The translations under genes were made by a program, and so were the position numbers. From Oceanococcus atlanticus (GTDB taxonomy: Bacteria; Pseudomonadota; Gammaproteobacteria; Nevskiales; Oceanococcaceae), in the NCBI RefSeq assembly GCF_002088235.1, contig NZ_AQQV01000001.1:868001-932000 (forward strand): a stretch of DNA of 64,000 nt, read 5' to 3'. This document shows positions 23,915 to 33,153 of the stretch, one piece after another; the stretch's first letter is position 1; the number at the start of each line of letters is the position of its first letter. The notes beneath the pieces were generated by a model, which saw nothing but the letters and a program-made list of their open reading frames with translations, made no database searches and was not told the origin of the DNA.

Positions 23915-24686
23915 GACGCTGCTGGTCACCGCACTGACCGCCCTGCCCCTGCTGGCGCAGGCCCAGACACCGGAAGAACAAGGCCTGGCCATTGCGGTGG
24001 AAGCCGACCAGCGCGATGAAGGCTGGGGCGATTCCGAATCGACCATGACCATGGTTCTGCGCAACAAGCACGGCCAGGAAAGCGTGCGTGAAATGCGCAA
24101 CCGTTCACTGGAAGTTGATGGTGATGGCGACAAGAGCCTGATCATTTTCGACCAGCCCAAAGACGTGCGCGGCACCGCGCTGCTGACCTTCAGCCACAAG
24201 GATGGCAATGATGATCAGTGGCTGTACCTGCCGGCCCTCAAGCGGGTCAAGCGCATCGCCTCGAACAACAAATCCGGGCCGTTCATGGGCTCGGAATTCG
24301 CCTACGAGGACATCTCCTCGCAGGAAGTCGAGAAGTACACCTACAAGTTCCTGCGTGAAGAGCCCTGCGGCGAGCTCAGCTGCTTCGTCATCGAACGCTA
24401 TCCGGTGGACGAAAAATCCGGCTACACCAAGCAGATCTCATGGATCGACAGCAGCGAATACCGGGCCCAGAAGATCGACTTTTATGACCGCAAGAAAAGT
24501 CACCTCAAAACCCTGACCTTCCACGACTACAGCCAGTATCTGGACAAGCACTGGCGCCCAGCGCGCATGGAAATGGTCAATCTGCAGACCGGTAAATCGA
24601 CCACCCTGACCTTCTCCGACTACGCTTTCCAGAACGGCCTCTCGGACAAGGACTTCGATCAGGCCAGTCTGGCCCGCGCACGCTGA
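23895..24686 (+). CDS. LolA-like outer-membrane lipoprotein-sorting protein
   Basis: 263 residues with a cleavable signal peptide (ALPLLAQAQ). The fold is the half-open barrel of the LolA/LppX superfamily (TP_0789-type domain): the blocks SLIIFDQPKDVRGTALLTF and WLYLPALKRVKRI are diagnostic. Such proteins carry a lipid between membranes. It starts inside the end of the MMPL gene with GGAG before the ATG and is followed after 6 bases by the barrel gene, so it is likely the periplasmic shuttle for the MMPL exporter. Confidence 0.87.
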   Translation: MTLLTPKTLLVTALTALPLLAQAQTPEEQGLAIAVEADQRDEGWGDSESTMTMVLRNKHGQESVREMRNRSLEVDGDGDKSLIIFDQPKDVRGTALLTFSHKDGNDDQWLYLPALKRVKRIASNNKSGPFMGSEFAYEDISSQEVEKYTYKFLREEPCGELSCFVIERYPVDEKSGYTKQISWIDSSEYRAQKIDFYDRKKSHLKTLTFHDYSQYLDKHWRPARMEMVNLQTGKSTTLTFSDYAFQNGLSDKDFDQASLARAR

Positions 24687-24692
24687 GTCTTT

Positions 24693-25946
24693 ATGCATCG
24701 CATCGCACACATTCTCGCCACCGGCTTGCTGGTGGCGAGCCACAGCGCCGCCGCTGAGTTCTACCAGCAGCTGGATACCGAATGGAGTCTGGAAGCGCGC
24801 GCCTTCCCCGACAATGCGGCTTTCGCCAGCCAGAGCGACGGCCAGCTTTCGGTATCCCTGCTGAGCGAGTGGTACGCCGAATGGAACCGCGATTTCAGCG
24901 TCACCATTGCCCCGTTCGCACGTTTCGATGCGCAGGACGACGAACGCAGCCATATCGACTTGCGTGAGTTCTACTGGCAAGGCGTGTTCGACCGTGTGGA
25001 GCTGCGCCTGGGCATCTCCAAGGTGTTCTGGGGCAAAACCGAACTGCTGCATCTGGTCGACATCATCAATCAGACCGATGCGGTCGAAAACATTGACGGT
25101 GAAGACAAACTCGGCCAGCCGATGGTGCGCCTGAACTGGGCGCTGGGCGGCGTCAGCCTGCAGGCCTATGCCCTGCCCTATTTCCGTGAGCGTCCGTTTG
25201 CCGGTGAAGACGGCCGCCTGCGCGCACCGCTGCCGGTGCTGCAGGACGATGCGCTGTACCAGTCCTCGGATGAGCAATCGCATCTCGATTATGCCGTGCG
25301 CGTGCAGGGCTACGCCGGTGCACTGGATTATGGCCTGGCCTGGTTCAGCGGCACCGCGCGCAATCCGCAACTGCTCGCCGCCAATATCGTAAACACCCCC
25401 AATGGTCCGCAACCCACGGCCTTGCAACCGTTCTATGGCTTGCTCGATCAGCTCAGCGTGGATGCCCAGTACACGGTCGGTTCGTGGTTGCTGAAACTGG
25501 AAGCCGTGTGGCGCGAACAAGGCCTGCTGGCGCAGCTGCCGGGACAAGCCCCGCAGTTGATTGAGGTCGACTACGGCGCAGCCACCGGCGGCTTTGAGTA
25601 CACCCGCTATGGCGTGTTCGAAAGCGCCTGGGACATCGGCTATCTGGCCGAATATCTGTGGGACGAACGCAATGATGCGGCGGACAACGGCTTCCAGAAC
25701 GATCTGTTCCTGGCCACCCGCCTGGCCGCCAATGACGTGCTCGACACCACCCTGCTGGCCGGCGTGGTCATGGACCTGGATCGTGGCAGTCGTTTCATCA
25801 GCGTGGAAGCCAGCCGGCGCCTGGACGGCAGCACCAAGTTGAGCCTGGAACTGCGCCTGTTTAGCAACATCGACGCGCGCGACACGCTGTTCTACCCTTT
25901 GCGCCAGGATGACTACATCCAGCTTGAGCTGACCCGCTACCTCTAG
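24693..25946 (+). CDS. Outer-membrane beta-barrel protein of the lipid-export operon
   Basis: 417 residues with a signal peptide ending AAAEF. The rest shows alternating hydrophobic/aromatic strands typical of a porin-like barrel (for example FDRVELRLGISKVFWGKTELLHLVD, shown as its pattern only), and it ends in ELTRYL. The segment GKTELLHLVDIINQTD is conserved in barrel partners of MMPL/LolA-like operons. It would complete a route from inner membrane (MMPL) through periplasm (LolA-like) to outer membrane. The cargo is unknown. Confidence 0.8.
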   Translation: MHRIAHILATGLLVASHSAAAEFYQQLDTEWSLEARAFPDNAAFASQSDGQLSVSLLSEWYAEWNRDFSVTIAPFARFDAQDDERSHIDLREFYWQGVFDRVELRLGISKVFWGKTELLHLVDIINQTDAVENIDGEDKLGQPMVRLNWALGGVSLQAYALPYFRERPFAGEDGRLRAPLPVLQDDALYQSSDEQSHLDYAVRVQGYAGALDYGLAWFSGTARNPQLLAANIVNTPNGPQPTALQPFYGLLDQLSVDAQYTVGSWLLKLEAVWREQGLLAQLPGQAPQLIEVDYGAATGGFEYTRYGVFESAWDIGYLAEYLWDERNDAADNGFQNDLFLATRLAANDVLDTTLLAGVVMDLDRGSRFISVEASRRLDGSTKLSLELRLFSNIDARDTLFYPLRQDDYIQLELTRYL

Positions 25947-25956
25947 GGCCGAGGCA

Positions 25957-26556
25957 GTGAACGACCAGACACTGCGCATCGAGTCGCTGCGCGGCCAGGA
26001 TATCGCGCGTCACCTTGATGCGCTGGCCGCCATGCGCTGCAGCGTGTTTCGTGAATGGCCGTATCTGTACGCAGGCAGTGCCGCGTACGAAGCCGACTAC
26101 CTCAAGGTCTATGTGGACTGCCCGCGTGCCTTGTGCGTGCTGGTCTGGGACGGCCCGCACTGCGTGGGCGCCTCCACCGCCATCCCGCTGAGCGAGGCCC
26201 CGCGCGACATGCAGCAGCCGTTCATCGACGCCGGCATGGCGATAGCGCAGATCGATTACTTCGGCGAATCGGTGCTGCTGCCCGCATATCGCGGGCGCGG
26301 CCTGGGCGTGCGCTTCTTCGAGCTGCGCGAAGCCCACGCCCGCGAGCTGGGTTTGACCGAGTGCGCCTTTTGCGCGGTCGAACGCCCGCCAGCGCATCCA
26401 CTCAAACCTGCAAACCATGTGCCCAACGACGCCTTCTGGCAGCGTCGTGGCTACCAACGCCAAGCCCGCTTGCGCACCAGCCTGTCATGGCCGGACATTG
26501 GCGAGAGCGCCTCCAGCGCCAAGCCGATGACGTTCTGGATGCGGACGCTGGCTTAG
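25957..26556 (+). CDS. GNAT-family N-acetyltransferase
   Basis: 199 residues from a GTG 10 bases after the barrel gene. The acetyl-CoA loop is LLPAYRGRGLGVRFFELREAHA, with the Q/R-x-x-G-x-G/A pattern as YRGRGLG. A DYFGESVLLP strand precedes it. Substrate unknown; the N-terminal half (MRCSVFREWPYLYAG) is like a subgroup of uncharacterised acetyltransferases in this position. Last gene of the lipid-export operon or independent; stop shared over four bases with the opposing methyltransferase. Confidence 0.82.
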   Translation: MNDQTLRIESLRGQDIARHLDALAAMRCSVFREWPYLYAGSAAYEADYLKVYVDCPRALCVLVWDGPHCVGASTAIPLSEAPRDMQQPFIDAGMAIAQIDYFGESVLLPAYRGRGLGVRFFELREAHARELGLTECAFCAVERPPAHPLKPANHVPNDAFWQRRGYQRQARLRTSLSWPDIGESASSAKPMTFWMRTLA

Positions 26557-28088
26557 GGCGGGGGCATAACCCCCAAGCGCTGCCACAACGGCAGCGTCTG
26601 GCCCAGGAACTTCTCGCTGAGCGTCTGAGCGTGCTCAAAGGCCTCATCCGGCACGCTTAAAACCTTGCCGCTCTTGACCAAGTTGCGCCCAGAGGCTCGC
26701 AAGCTATCGACCAATGCTGCCGCCAATTGCTTGCTATTCTGCAGCGGTGCCTGGCGTACGATGCGATAGAACGCCATGTCAGTGTCGCTCGCACCCAGGG
26801 CTGTAGGGGTATGGGCGCCAACCAAGCAGGTGTATGGCACAAACTCATCAATAACCTGTTGGCTGACCACATCATTCAACGCCTCTACACGTGCTGCCGC
26901 CGAATGAGCCAAGGCCAGATAGCCTGCATGCAGCAACATCGTCACCACCTGAATCAGCTCATGCACAGGTTTTTCTGTCATCGGGGCCAGGCTGGCCACA
27001 TGATCGAGGGTGCGCGGCTGATCTAGCACCGCGGCGTAAATAGCCTGGGCCAGTGTGAAGTCGATTGTCAGATGCCCAAAACTGGTACTGATGCGGCAGA
27101 CCTCGGTCTCATCCAGAGGCCGCCCAGCCACCACAGAAAAAGCCCCGAGCTGCGCCATGGATCGACGCTGAAGACGTGGGCCACGGCAGTACAAATCACG
27201 CCTAAAAGATTGATTCAGCATCAGGTCAATGAGTTCCTGGCGCATCACGTATCCCTCAGCACCATTGACAACCTCAGCCTGTTCCTTGGCCAGCAAGCCC
27301 GGCAAGTAGTTCTCCGGCAGAGTCGCGCTGCCGACATAACTCAGCTTGGCGGCCGCCAACTCATCGTGGACCTGAGAAAACCACAACGGATGCCAGTTCT
27401 CGTGCAAGTATTCCTGCACCAGATAGGCGCTGCTCTGGGTTTTCAGACTGTCCAGCCTGGCCTTCAAAGGCGGCATGGCTTGAGCAACGCCAGCCCCGGC
27501 CTGCACCAGGTTGTCAAACAAAGCGGCTCCCTGCTGAATAATCTGCTCGCCGCTGACTGAGGAAGCCACCTGCAGGCGCCGCAGCATATGTTGCAGAGGG
27601 ATCGCCGACGTCCAACCCGGCAGCGTGTTGTAAGACACGTAGACCAAGCCACCAGGCTGCAGGGCACGATTCAGCAGCGCCACCAATGCCGCACGGATCG
27701 GCTCTGGCACCCAAGAATAAATGCCATGCATCACGGCGTAGTCAAACGCACCGAAATCGGCAGGCCAGTCCTCAGCCAGGACCGAAAAATCGGCTTCCTC
27801 GAAACGGATATTGGTCAGACCCGCCGCCTCAGCCAGCCCGCGCGCATGGGCAATATGTTCCGGGTTGAAGTCCACTCCGATGAACTCGCCCTGCGGATAA
27901 ACGGCGGCCAATGCACACAATCCAAAACCCTGACCTGTGCCCAATTCCAGATAGCGAAAACCGCCAGTCAGTTCCGGCACCCGATAGCCATGAAGTAAGG
28001 CACCGAAATTGAGCCAATGAGGCGCTAATTCGCGATAGAAACCATGTGTGTATCCGCTTGATACGTTGTATCCGTGTGACCAGGCCAC
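26553..28088 (-). CDS. Class I SAM-dependent methyltransferase with regulatory domain
   Basis: 511 residues from GTG 28088, chosen because AAGGAAGG lies a few bases upstream; a TTG at 28109 is the alternative. The SAM-binding motif I is YLELGTGQGFGLCALAA near residue 45, with the acidic strand-2 end in IGVDFNP and EEADF at motif III. The first 220 residues form the methyltransferase; the middle is the methyltransferase regulatory domain and the C-terminal 200 residues a winged-helix-like part, as in PKMT-type protein lysine methyltransferases of rickettsiae and marine bacteria. A protein target, perhaps a surface protein, is likely; the adhesin gene is upstream on the same strand but separated by a terminator. 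Confidence 0.85.
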   Translation of the reverse strand: MAWSHGYNVSSGYTHGFYRELAPHWLNFGALLHGYRVPELTGGFRYLELGTGQGFGLCALAAVYPQGEFIGVDFNPEHIAHARGLAEAAGLTNIRFEEADFSVLAEDWPADFGAFDYAVMHGIYSWVPEPIRAALVALLNRALQPGGLVYVSYNTLPGWTSAIPLQHMLRRLQVASSVSGEQIIQQGAALFDNLVQAGAGVAQAMPPLKARLDSLKTQSSAYLVQEYLHENWHPLWFSQVHDELAAAKLSYVGSATLPENYLPGLLAKEQAEVVNGAEGYVMRQELIDLMLNQSFRRDLYCRGPRLQRRSMAQLGAFSVVAGRPLDETEVCRISTSFGHLTIDFTLAQAIYAAVLDQPRTLDHVASLAPMTEKPVHELIQVVTMLLHAGYLALAHSAAARVEALNDVVSQQVIDEFVPYTCLVGAHTPTALGASDTDMAFYRIVRQAPLQNSKQLAAALVDSLRASGRNLVKSGKVLSVPDEAFEHAQTLSEKFLGQTLPLWQRLGVMPPP

Positions 28089-28191
28089 TGCGCCTTCCTT
28101 GCTTGGCAATCTTAAGGCCTTGAATCTAGTTCACACCGCACAAGCCCTTTGTAACGTCAGTAGACATTTCCTCCGCTTGGGTGCGGCCGTT

Positions 28192-28229
28192 ACACAAAAA
28201 GAACGCCCCACGGTGGGGTCGCGGGGCGT
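28192..28229 (-). terminator. Rho-independent terminator after the adhesin operon
   Basis: Read on the minus strand, ACGCCCC-N13-GGGGCGT (28229-28203) forms a 7-bp GC stem, followed by TCTTTTTGTG. The loop also pairs internally. It ends transcripts coming from the adhesin and its small companion before the methyltransferase gene. Confidence 0.75.
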
Positions 28230-28292
28230 AAGAGAGCGGTACCATTGATTTCTTTGTGGCGGGAAGCTGGCACCGCCGAGGTTTGCGTTCAG

Positions 28293-28880
28293 CTAGAGGT
28301 TGCGAAAGAACTCAAACAGATGTCCTCCCCAGCTAAAATCACTCAGGACCCAGACCGACTTGCGGCGGTAGAAGTAGAACGTCCAGGGGATCGGCTGTCG
28401 CTCGCTGCGCTCTATGTAAGAGAGCCGCATCAACGACTCACTCGGCTGGGTGCTGGTGACGAACTCGAAACCAAGAGTTTGGCCATAACGTTGCACAAAA
28501 GCCTCACTCGCACGTTGTTTGGTTGCGTCCTGAAACAATCTGTTTAACTCGGCGGACGACAGCACGGTATGCGGCAACATGGCGCTGTAGGCGGCATGTA
28601 CATCTGTCTGGCCAATAGCACGCATGACATGGTTGGCCAGCAAACGCACATGCTCATCTGTGTGCAGCACGGCGGGCGGTGCAGACGGCACATCGCGCTG
28701 TGGCCATGCCTGCGCAAGTTGAGCAGGCAAACCCAAAGCCCACAGCAACGCGATTGCAAGCGCCCCACACAGCACCCACAAAGCGATCCAGCGCACACGG
28801 TCCCTGGTCACGCGGTGCACCGTTTGCGGCAACAAGCCGCCCCCATCACCACCAGAGGCTGGCGATGGGGATGGCGTCAT
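28293..28880 (-). CDS. Membrane-anchored protein of unknown function next to the adhesin
   Basis: 195 residues from ATG 28880; GTG 28895 is possible. A single membrane span (about 30-50) is followed by a periplasmic domain with VRLLANHVMRAIGQ, SSAELNRLFQDA and a C-terminal strand pair (PIPWTFYFYRRKSVWVLSDFSW, shown as pattern) that resembles small NTF2-like or DUF4019-like folds. It starts 20 bases after the adhesin stop, so they are co-transcribed; a role in adhesin folding or anchoring is possible but not shown. Confidence 0.65.
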   Translation of the reverse strand: MTPSPSPASGGDGGGLLPQTVHRVTRDRVRWIALWVLCGALAIALLWALGLPAQLAQAWPQRDVPSAPPAVLHTDEHVRLLANHVMRAIGQTDVHAAYSAMLPHTVLSSAELNRLFQDATKQRASEAFVQRYGQTLGFEFVTSTQPSESLMRLSYIERSERQPIPWTFYFYRRKSVWVLSDFSWGGHLFEFFRNL

Positions 28881-28900
28881 ACGATCGTCGCTCACACGCG

Positions 28901-31900
28901 TCACCAACCAATCGTGAAACCGGCCCCCACCATGGACTCGCCACCCGGGGCATAGGCACCACCAATGCGTACAGCACTGCGCTCGTTAATCAGATGGCTG
29001 AAAGACGCACCAACCGCCTGTGTATCACGGTAATGCCCTACCCCCATGCTGAACTGTGTCGTACCACGGACATCATGGGTTGGCGTCGCCAGGTTAAGCG
29101 CTGCGCTCATCGCGCCCAAAGCGTTGATTCGTCGCCCCTGCTGATAGAACGCATAATCCAGATCTGCTGTAGCTTCCTTGAGCTGTCCCAGGTTGACGGC
29201 ATCCGTATCATCAACACCTGGAGCAACATTGGTGATGCGCCGGCGGTTATCCACGCTGCCGACAGAAACTGTATTCGCCTGATCAGCAACCGATCCATTG
29301 CCCAACGCAACACTGTTGTTAGCCGTGGCGACAGCATTGTTACCCAGCGCCGTTGAATGGGTGGCGCTTGCCGTTGCGTCATTACCCAAAGCGACGCTCT
29401 TATTGCCACTGGCCTCTGCACGGTTACCCAAGGCAACTGCGAAATTGCCACTGGCAACAGCGTTGTCGCCCACTGCCGTCGTATTGGTCCCGGTAGCTTG
29501 CGCACCGGTCCCTACAGCAACCGATGATTGGGCCAGTGCGCCGGCTCCAATAGCGACTGAATTGGATTCAACCGCTGTCGCACTGTGCCCCAGCGCAATG
29601 CCGCCATCTGACATCGCTCTTGCGTCCGTGCCAATACCAATACCGTTGTCGGCGGTTACGTCATCCTGCGTGTTGTTACCGCAACGCACCGAGTTCTCGC
29701 CGGCCCCTTGGCTACAGAACGCGCGGCCGTCAGTCCCGCTAGCCAACGCCAGGGCTTCATCTGCAACCTCATTGAGCTGGCCCATATTGACGGCATCGCC
29801 GTCGTCGATACCGGCAGCGACATTGGAAATAACCTGGCCACCAGCATTGTTTCCAACACCACCTCCCGTACCCGGCTCACCCTGCGGCCCCGCGGGTCCC
29901 TGAGGACCGGTTGGACCGGCGGGGCCCTGCGGCCCACTCGGCCCTTGAGGGCCTGCAGGTCCTGCGGGCCCTTGCGGACCGGGTGTTAGCGAAATGTTGT
30001 CAATCTGATTCTGCAAGTTGTTCAAATCGAGATCGACGGCCGCCAGCGCGCTGCCCACATTGCCATAGGTCGCGCCTTGGATACTGTAGACCGGTGCTAC
30101 GATGCCACCGCTGCCGTCAATACTCGCCCTACCACCAAATAGATCCACAGCCGCGCGAAGCTGAGATACGTTCACCGCGTCTGTAAGCCCTATCCCCGCT
30201 GCAACATTCACAATGCGACGCTCGCTACCCGAGCGACCGACCGAAATCGTGTCCGCTACGTCGGCAAGCGAGTTCGACCCCAGCGCCACCGAGTTGGCTG
30301 CCGTGACTGACGCTTTGGTCCCGATCACAACACTATCGGCCTCGGTGGCTCGGGTGCGGGCACCCAGTGCAATCGCCCGATCACCGCTGACCAGCGTATC
30401 GACCCCCACGCTGATCGCCTCCTCGCCGCTGGTACGTGCGCCTACAATGTCGCCGTCAGTGGAATCGGCTCCAATCGCAATGCTGTACTTGCCTTCCGCG
30501 AATGCGTGGTCGCCCAGAGCTATTGAACGCCCGCCGGAAGCCACTGCAGCATTACCAACCGCGGTGGAACGCGCGCCGGTCACGATTACATCGTTGCCAA
30601 CCCCCACGGAACCTGCCCCCAGGACAGCAGCACCGCTACCCACTGCGGTTGCCGTGGCCGTTGTGTTGGTATCACCGGTGATGGCATCACCGGTCATAAG
30701 CAAGGTAACGCCGGCCGATGTTGTGGTGCCATTTTTTACATCTACGGGCGCCGCACCGGCCCCCATTGCCAACGCGTCATTACCCAAGGCCATGTCCCGC
30801 TGGCCATTGCCAATCGCCTGTGCGCCATTTCCAACTGCGACAGCCGAGTTACCGTTTTTGGCACTGGCCATACTGCCAACCGCAACACCACCATTGTTGG
30901 CTGAAGCGGATGCGTCTGCGCTACAGGTCAAATCGGCACCGCTGCCAGTGCACAAACCAGCCCCACCAGGTGCAGCATCCAGCGCTGCAAGCGCAGCACC
31001 AACAGAGGTGTAGTTCTTGCCGTCCACCGTAAAACTGGTGCCACTCAGTGAGCCCGTTGCATCGACACTGGTACCGCCGCCCAGGACGTTCGCCACACTG
31101 CTCATGCTGCCGAACAACTGTGCGCCGTTGATCGCTTCACTGCTGGTCGCGCTCACCATTCCCTGATGGAGATTGCTCAACAAGGTCCCACCGGTCACCC
31201 CACCGTCGGTGGTCACTGGCCCGGTGAAGGTCACCTGATCTTTGATCTTGCTGTCGTACAGCACACCGAGCGAGCTGCCGCTGCCGGCCAAGGCTTCAAC
31301 CGCATCCAGTGCCGAACCCACATCGTTATAAATGTTGCCGTCGATGTCGTAGTTGGGTGCGATGATGTTGCCCGTGCCATCTATGCTGGCACCACCACCG
31401 AATACATTGACCGTATCTTTGAGCTGCGAAACGTTAACCGCATCAGTGGCATTGACCCCGCGCGCAACATAGATAATCTGCCGCTGTGCGCTCGCATTGC
31501 CAACCGCGACGCTGTCAGCGCGATCGGCCGTCGACCCGGCCCCCAAAGCCACAGCGCTGGTTGCACTGGCTGCAACAACAGCCGATTGGCCAATCGCTAC
31601 ACCCGCACCAGCACCTTCCTTGACATCACTGCTGTAACCCAAAGCCAGCGCGTTGATGTCACGCGCATCGGCGCCGGCACCAACGGCCACCGCGCCATCC
31701 TTGTACGCGCGTGCGTTAAAACCATAGGCTGCCGCGTTCTCACCCAAGGCCGCCGCATCACGACCAACTGCCACGGCACTGACTGCAGTGGCCGCAGCGC
31801 GCGCGCCCACGGCAACAGCGTTTTCAGCTGAGGCTTCTGTATTGGTACCCAAAGCCATGGAATAGCGCCCAGACGCCCGGGCTGAACTGGCTTTGGTCTG

Positions 31901-32992
31901 GCCATTGCCGATAGCGATCGCCTCATAGTCTGTCGCCGCCGCATTGGCCCCAATGGCAATCGCACGCTCGCCATCAATGTAGTTTCCCGAACCTACAGCA
32001 ACGGAATCTTCACTACCGTCGCCAATGCCAGAGACCGCATTGGACACCGCGTTGCCATAGCCCACAACAGTACTGCGCACACCTTCCGTCTTGTTGCCAT
32101 AACCTGCGGCCAAACTGTGTTCAGATGACACCTCATTCACGGCACCGACAGCCGAGCTATTGCCGGCAGAGACAGTGTTTTGAAAGCCCGCAGCCAAACT
32201 CTGGCTCGCCAGCGCCTTGTTTCGGGCACCAACCGCAACCGCTCGATCGCCGGTTACGTGGGTATCAACCCCCATGGCAATGGATTCCTGACCCACAGCA
32301 TGTGCCCCGACGACACCGGTATCGGTGGAATCCGCACCGATAGCAATGCTGTACTTGCCCTGTGAGAAAGCATGATCGCCCAAAGCGATAGAACGCCCTC
32401 CCGAAGCGACTGCTGCGTTACCAACTGCAGTGGCCCGCGCACCGGTCACGGCCACGTCATTACCAATACCAACCGAGCCCGCACCGACCACCGTGGCGCG
32501 ACCGCCGATAGCCGTCGCGGTAGCTGTGGTCGAGGTATCCGAGGTCACCGGATCACCCGCATTGAGTAGCGTAACACCGGCAGATTTGCTGGTGTCGTTG
32601 GACACTTCGGCAGCCACAGTGCCGCCGCCCATGGCCAGCGCTTGAGCACCGACGGCCACCGAGCTTTGACCGCTGCCAACCGCTTGCGCATTGCTACCGT
32701 AGGCGGTGGAGCTGAAGTTCCCCTCGTCAGCAACCGCATTGCTACCACAGGCGGTATTGATCTTTGCTCCGCCATCGCTGGCCGCCGCCGCATCATTAGT
32801 CTGAGTACAAACAGCTGCTTCAGCTGGCAGCCCCACCATTCCCCCCACAGAAATAGCAGTGACCAACGCTTTTGAGGGCCAAGACATGGCATCTGCATGA
32901 TGCGGTCGGATCAAGGTTTTAACCGCACAGCGCAGCGGACTCATTGTTGGTGCACTTTGCACCTGCTCAGCACGCAGATGTTTATCCCGCAT
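28901..32992 (-). CDS. YadA-like trimeric autotransporter adhesin
   Basis: 1363 residues. AGGGAGAAG precedes ATG, supporting the long N-terminus: residues 1-60 are an extended signal peptide (basic start, then MSWPSKALVTAISVGG and cleavage after AEA). Most of the protein is YadA head repeats of 14 residues (patterns such as AVAVGARAAATAVS). Stalk/neck motifs with DAVNVSQL occur three to four times, and the C-terminal 75 residues are the YadA anchor (INALGAMSAALNLA to GAGFTIGW) that forms the trimeric barrel. A head segment of about 125 residues near 130-260 is repeated near 750-880, and residues 1003-1041 are collagen-like Gly-x-y triplets. Surface attachment or autoaggregation is the expected role. 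Confidence 0.93.
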   Translation of the reverse strand: MRDKHLRAEQVQSAPTMSPLRCAVKTLIRPHHADAMSWPSKALVTAISVGGMVGLPAEAAVCTQTNDAAAASDGGAKINTACGSNAVADEGNFSSTAYGSNAQAVGSGQSSVAVGAQALAMGGGTVAAEVSNDTSKSAGVTLLNAGDPVTSDTSTTATATAIGGRATVVGAGSVGIGNDVAVTGARATAVGNAAVASGGRSIALGDHAFSQGKYSIAIGADSTDTGVVGAHAVGQESIAMGVDTHVTGDRAVAVGARNKALASQSLAAGFQNTVSAGNSSAVGAVNEVSSEHSLAAGYGNKTEGVRSTVVGYGNAVSNAVSGIGDGSEDSVAVGSGNYIDGERAIAIGANAAATDYEAIAIGNGQTKASSARASGRYSMALGTNTEASAENAVAVGARAAATAVSAVAVGRDAAALGENAAAYGFNARAYKDGAVAVGAGADARDINALALGYSSDVKEGAGAGVAIGQSAVVAASATSAVALGAGSTADRADSVAVGNASAQRQIIYVARGVNATDAVNVSQLKDTVNVFGGGASIDGTGNIIAPNYDIDGNIYNDVGSALDAVEALAGSGSSLGVLYDSKIKDQVTFTGPVTTDGGVTGGTLLSNLHQGMVSATSSEAINGAQLFGSMSSVANVLGGGTSVDATGSLSGTSFTVDGKNYTSVGAALAALDAAPGGAGLCTGSGADLTCSADASASANNGGVAVGSMASAKNGNSAVAVGNGAQAIGNGQRDMALGNDALAMGAGAAPVDVKNGTTTSAGVTLLMTGDAITGDTNTTATATAVGSGAAVLGAGSVGVGNDVIVTGARSTAVGNAAVASGGRSIALGDHAFAEGKYSIAIGADSTDGDIVGARTSGEEAISVGVDTLVSGDRAIALGARTRATEADSVVIGTKASVTAANSVALGSNSLADVADTISVGRSGSERRIVNVAAGIGLTDAVNVSQLRAAVDLFGGRASIDGSGGIVAPVYSIQGATYGNVGSALAAVDLDLNNLQNQIDNISLTPGPQGPAGPAGPQGPSGPQGPAGPTGPQGPAGPQGEPGTGGGVGNNAGGQVISNVAAGIDDGDAVNMGQLNEVADEALALASGTDGRAFCSQGAGENSVRCGNNTQDDVTADNGIGIGTDARAMSDGGIALGHSATAVESNSVAIGAGALAQSSVAVGTGAQATGTNTTAVGDNAVASGNFAVALGNRAEASGNKSVALGNDATASATHSTALGNNAVATANNSVALGNGSVADQANTVSVGSVDNRRRITNVAPGVDDTDAVNLGQLKEATADLDYAFYQQGRRINALGAMSAALNLATPTHDVRGTTQFSMGVGHYRDTQAVGASFSHLINERSAVRIGGAYAPGGESMVGAGFTIGW
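29872..29984 (-). repeat. Collagen-like Gly-x-y triplet tract inside the adhesin gene
   Basis: About thirteen consecutive G-x-y triplets rich in Pro and Gln (units GPQ, GPA, GPS, GPT, ending GEP). The DNA is correspondingly repetitive and GC-rich. It links a head/stalk part to the last head segment, where a triple helix would match the trimeric symmetry of the protein. Tracts like this can change length by slippage. Confidence 0.85.
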
Positions 32993-33060
32993 TTAGCTTC
33001 TCCCTGGTTCAGCTAAAGTCAGCCAGCCACAGGCGCCCGCCAGCGGCTAGCTGAATAGAA

Positions 33061-33080
33061 AGTGATTTTTAACCATCACT
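33061..33080 (-). terminator. Weak hairpin downstream of the TonB-dependent receptor
   Basis: AGTGAT-N8-ATCACT, 6-bp stem with an AT-rich loop, lying 74 bases after the receptor stop on its strand, followed by TTCTATTC. It may end receptor transcripts, or be an operator of the downstream adhesin gene. The stem is short. Confidence 0.3.
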
Positions 33081-33153
33081 CTATGGGGGATCAGCTGGGT
33101 TTCTTGTAATGCGGCTTAGAGTTTTGAGCGCTTGTGTAATGCTTTATTAGCCG

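Noticed and set aside
29100-32700. Many short regularly spaced repeats that could suggest a CRISPR array
   Set aside because: They are codons of the YadA head repeats of a single continuous reading frame, with 14-residue periodicity and no conserved spacer/repeat structure.
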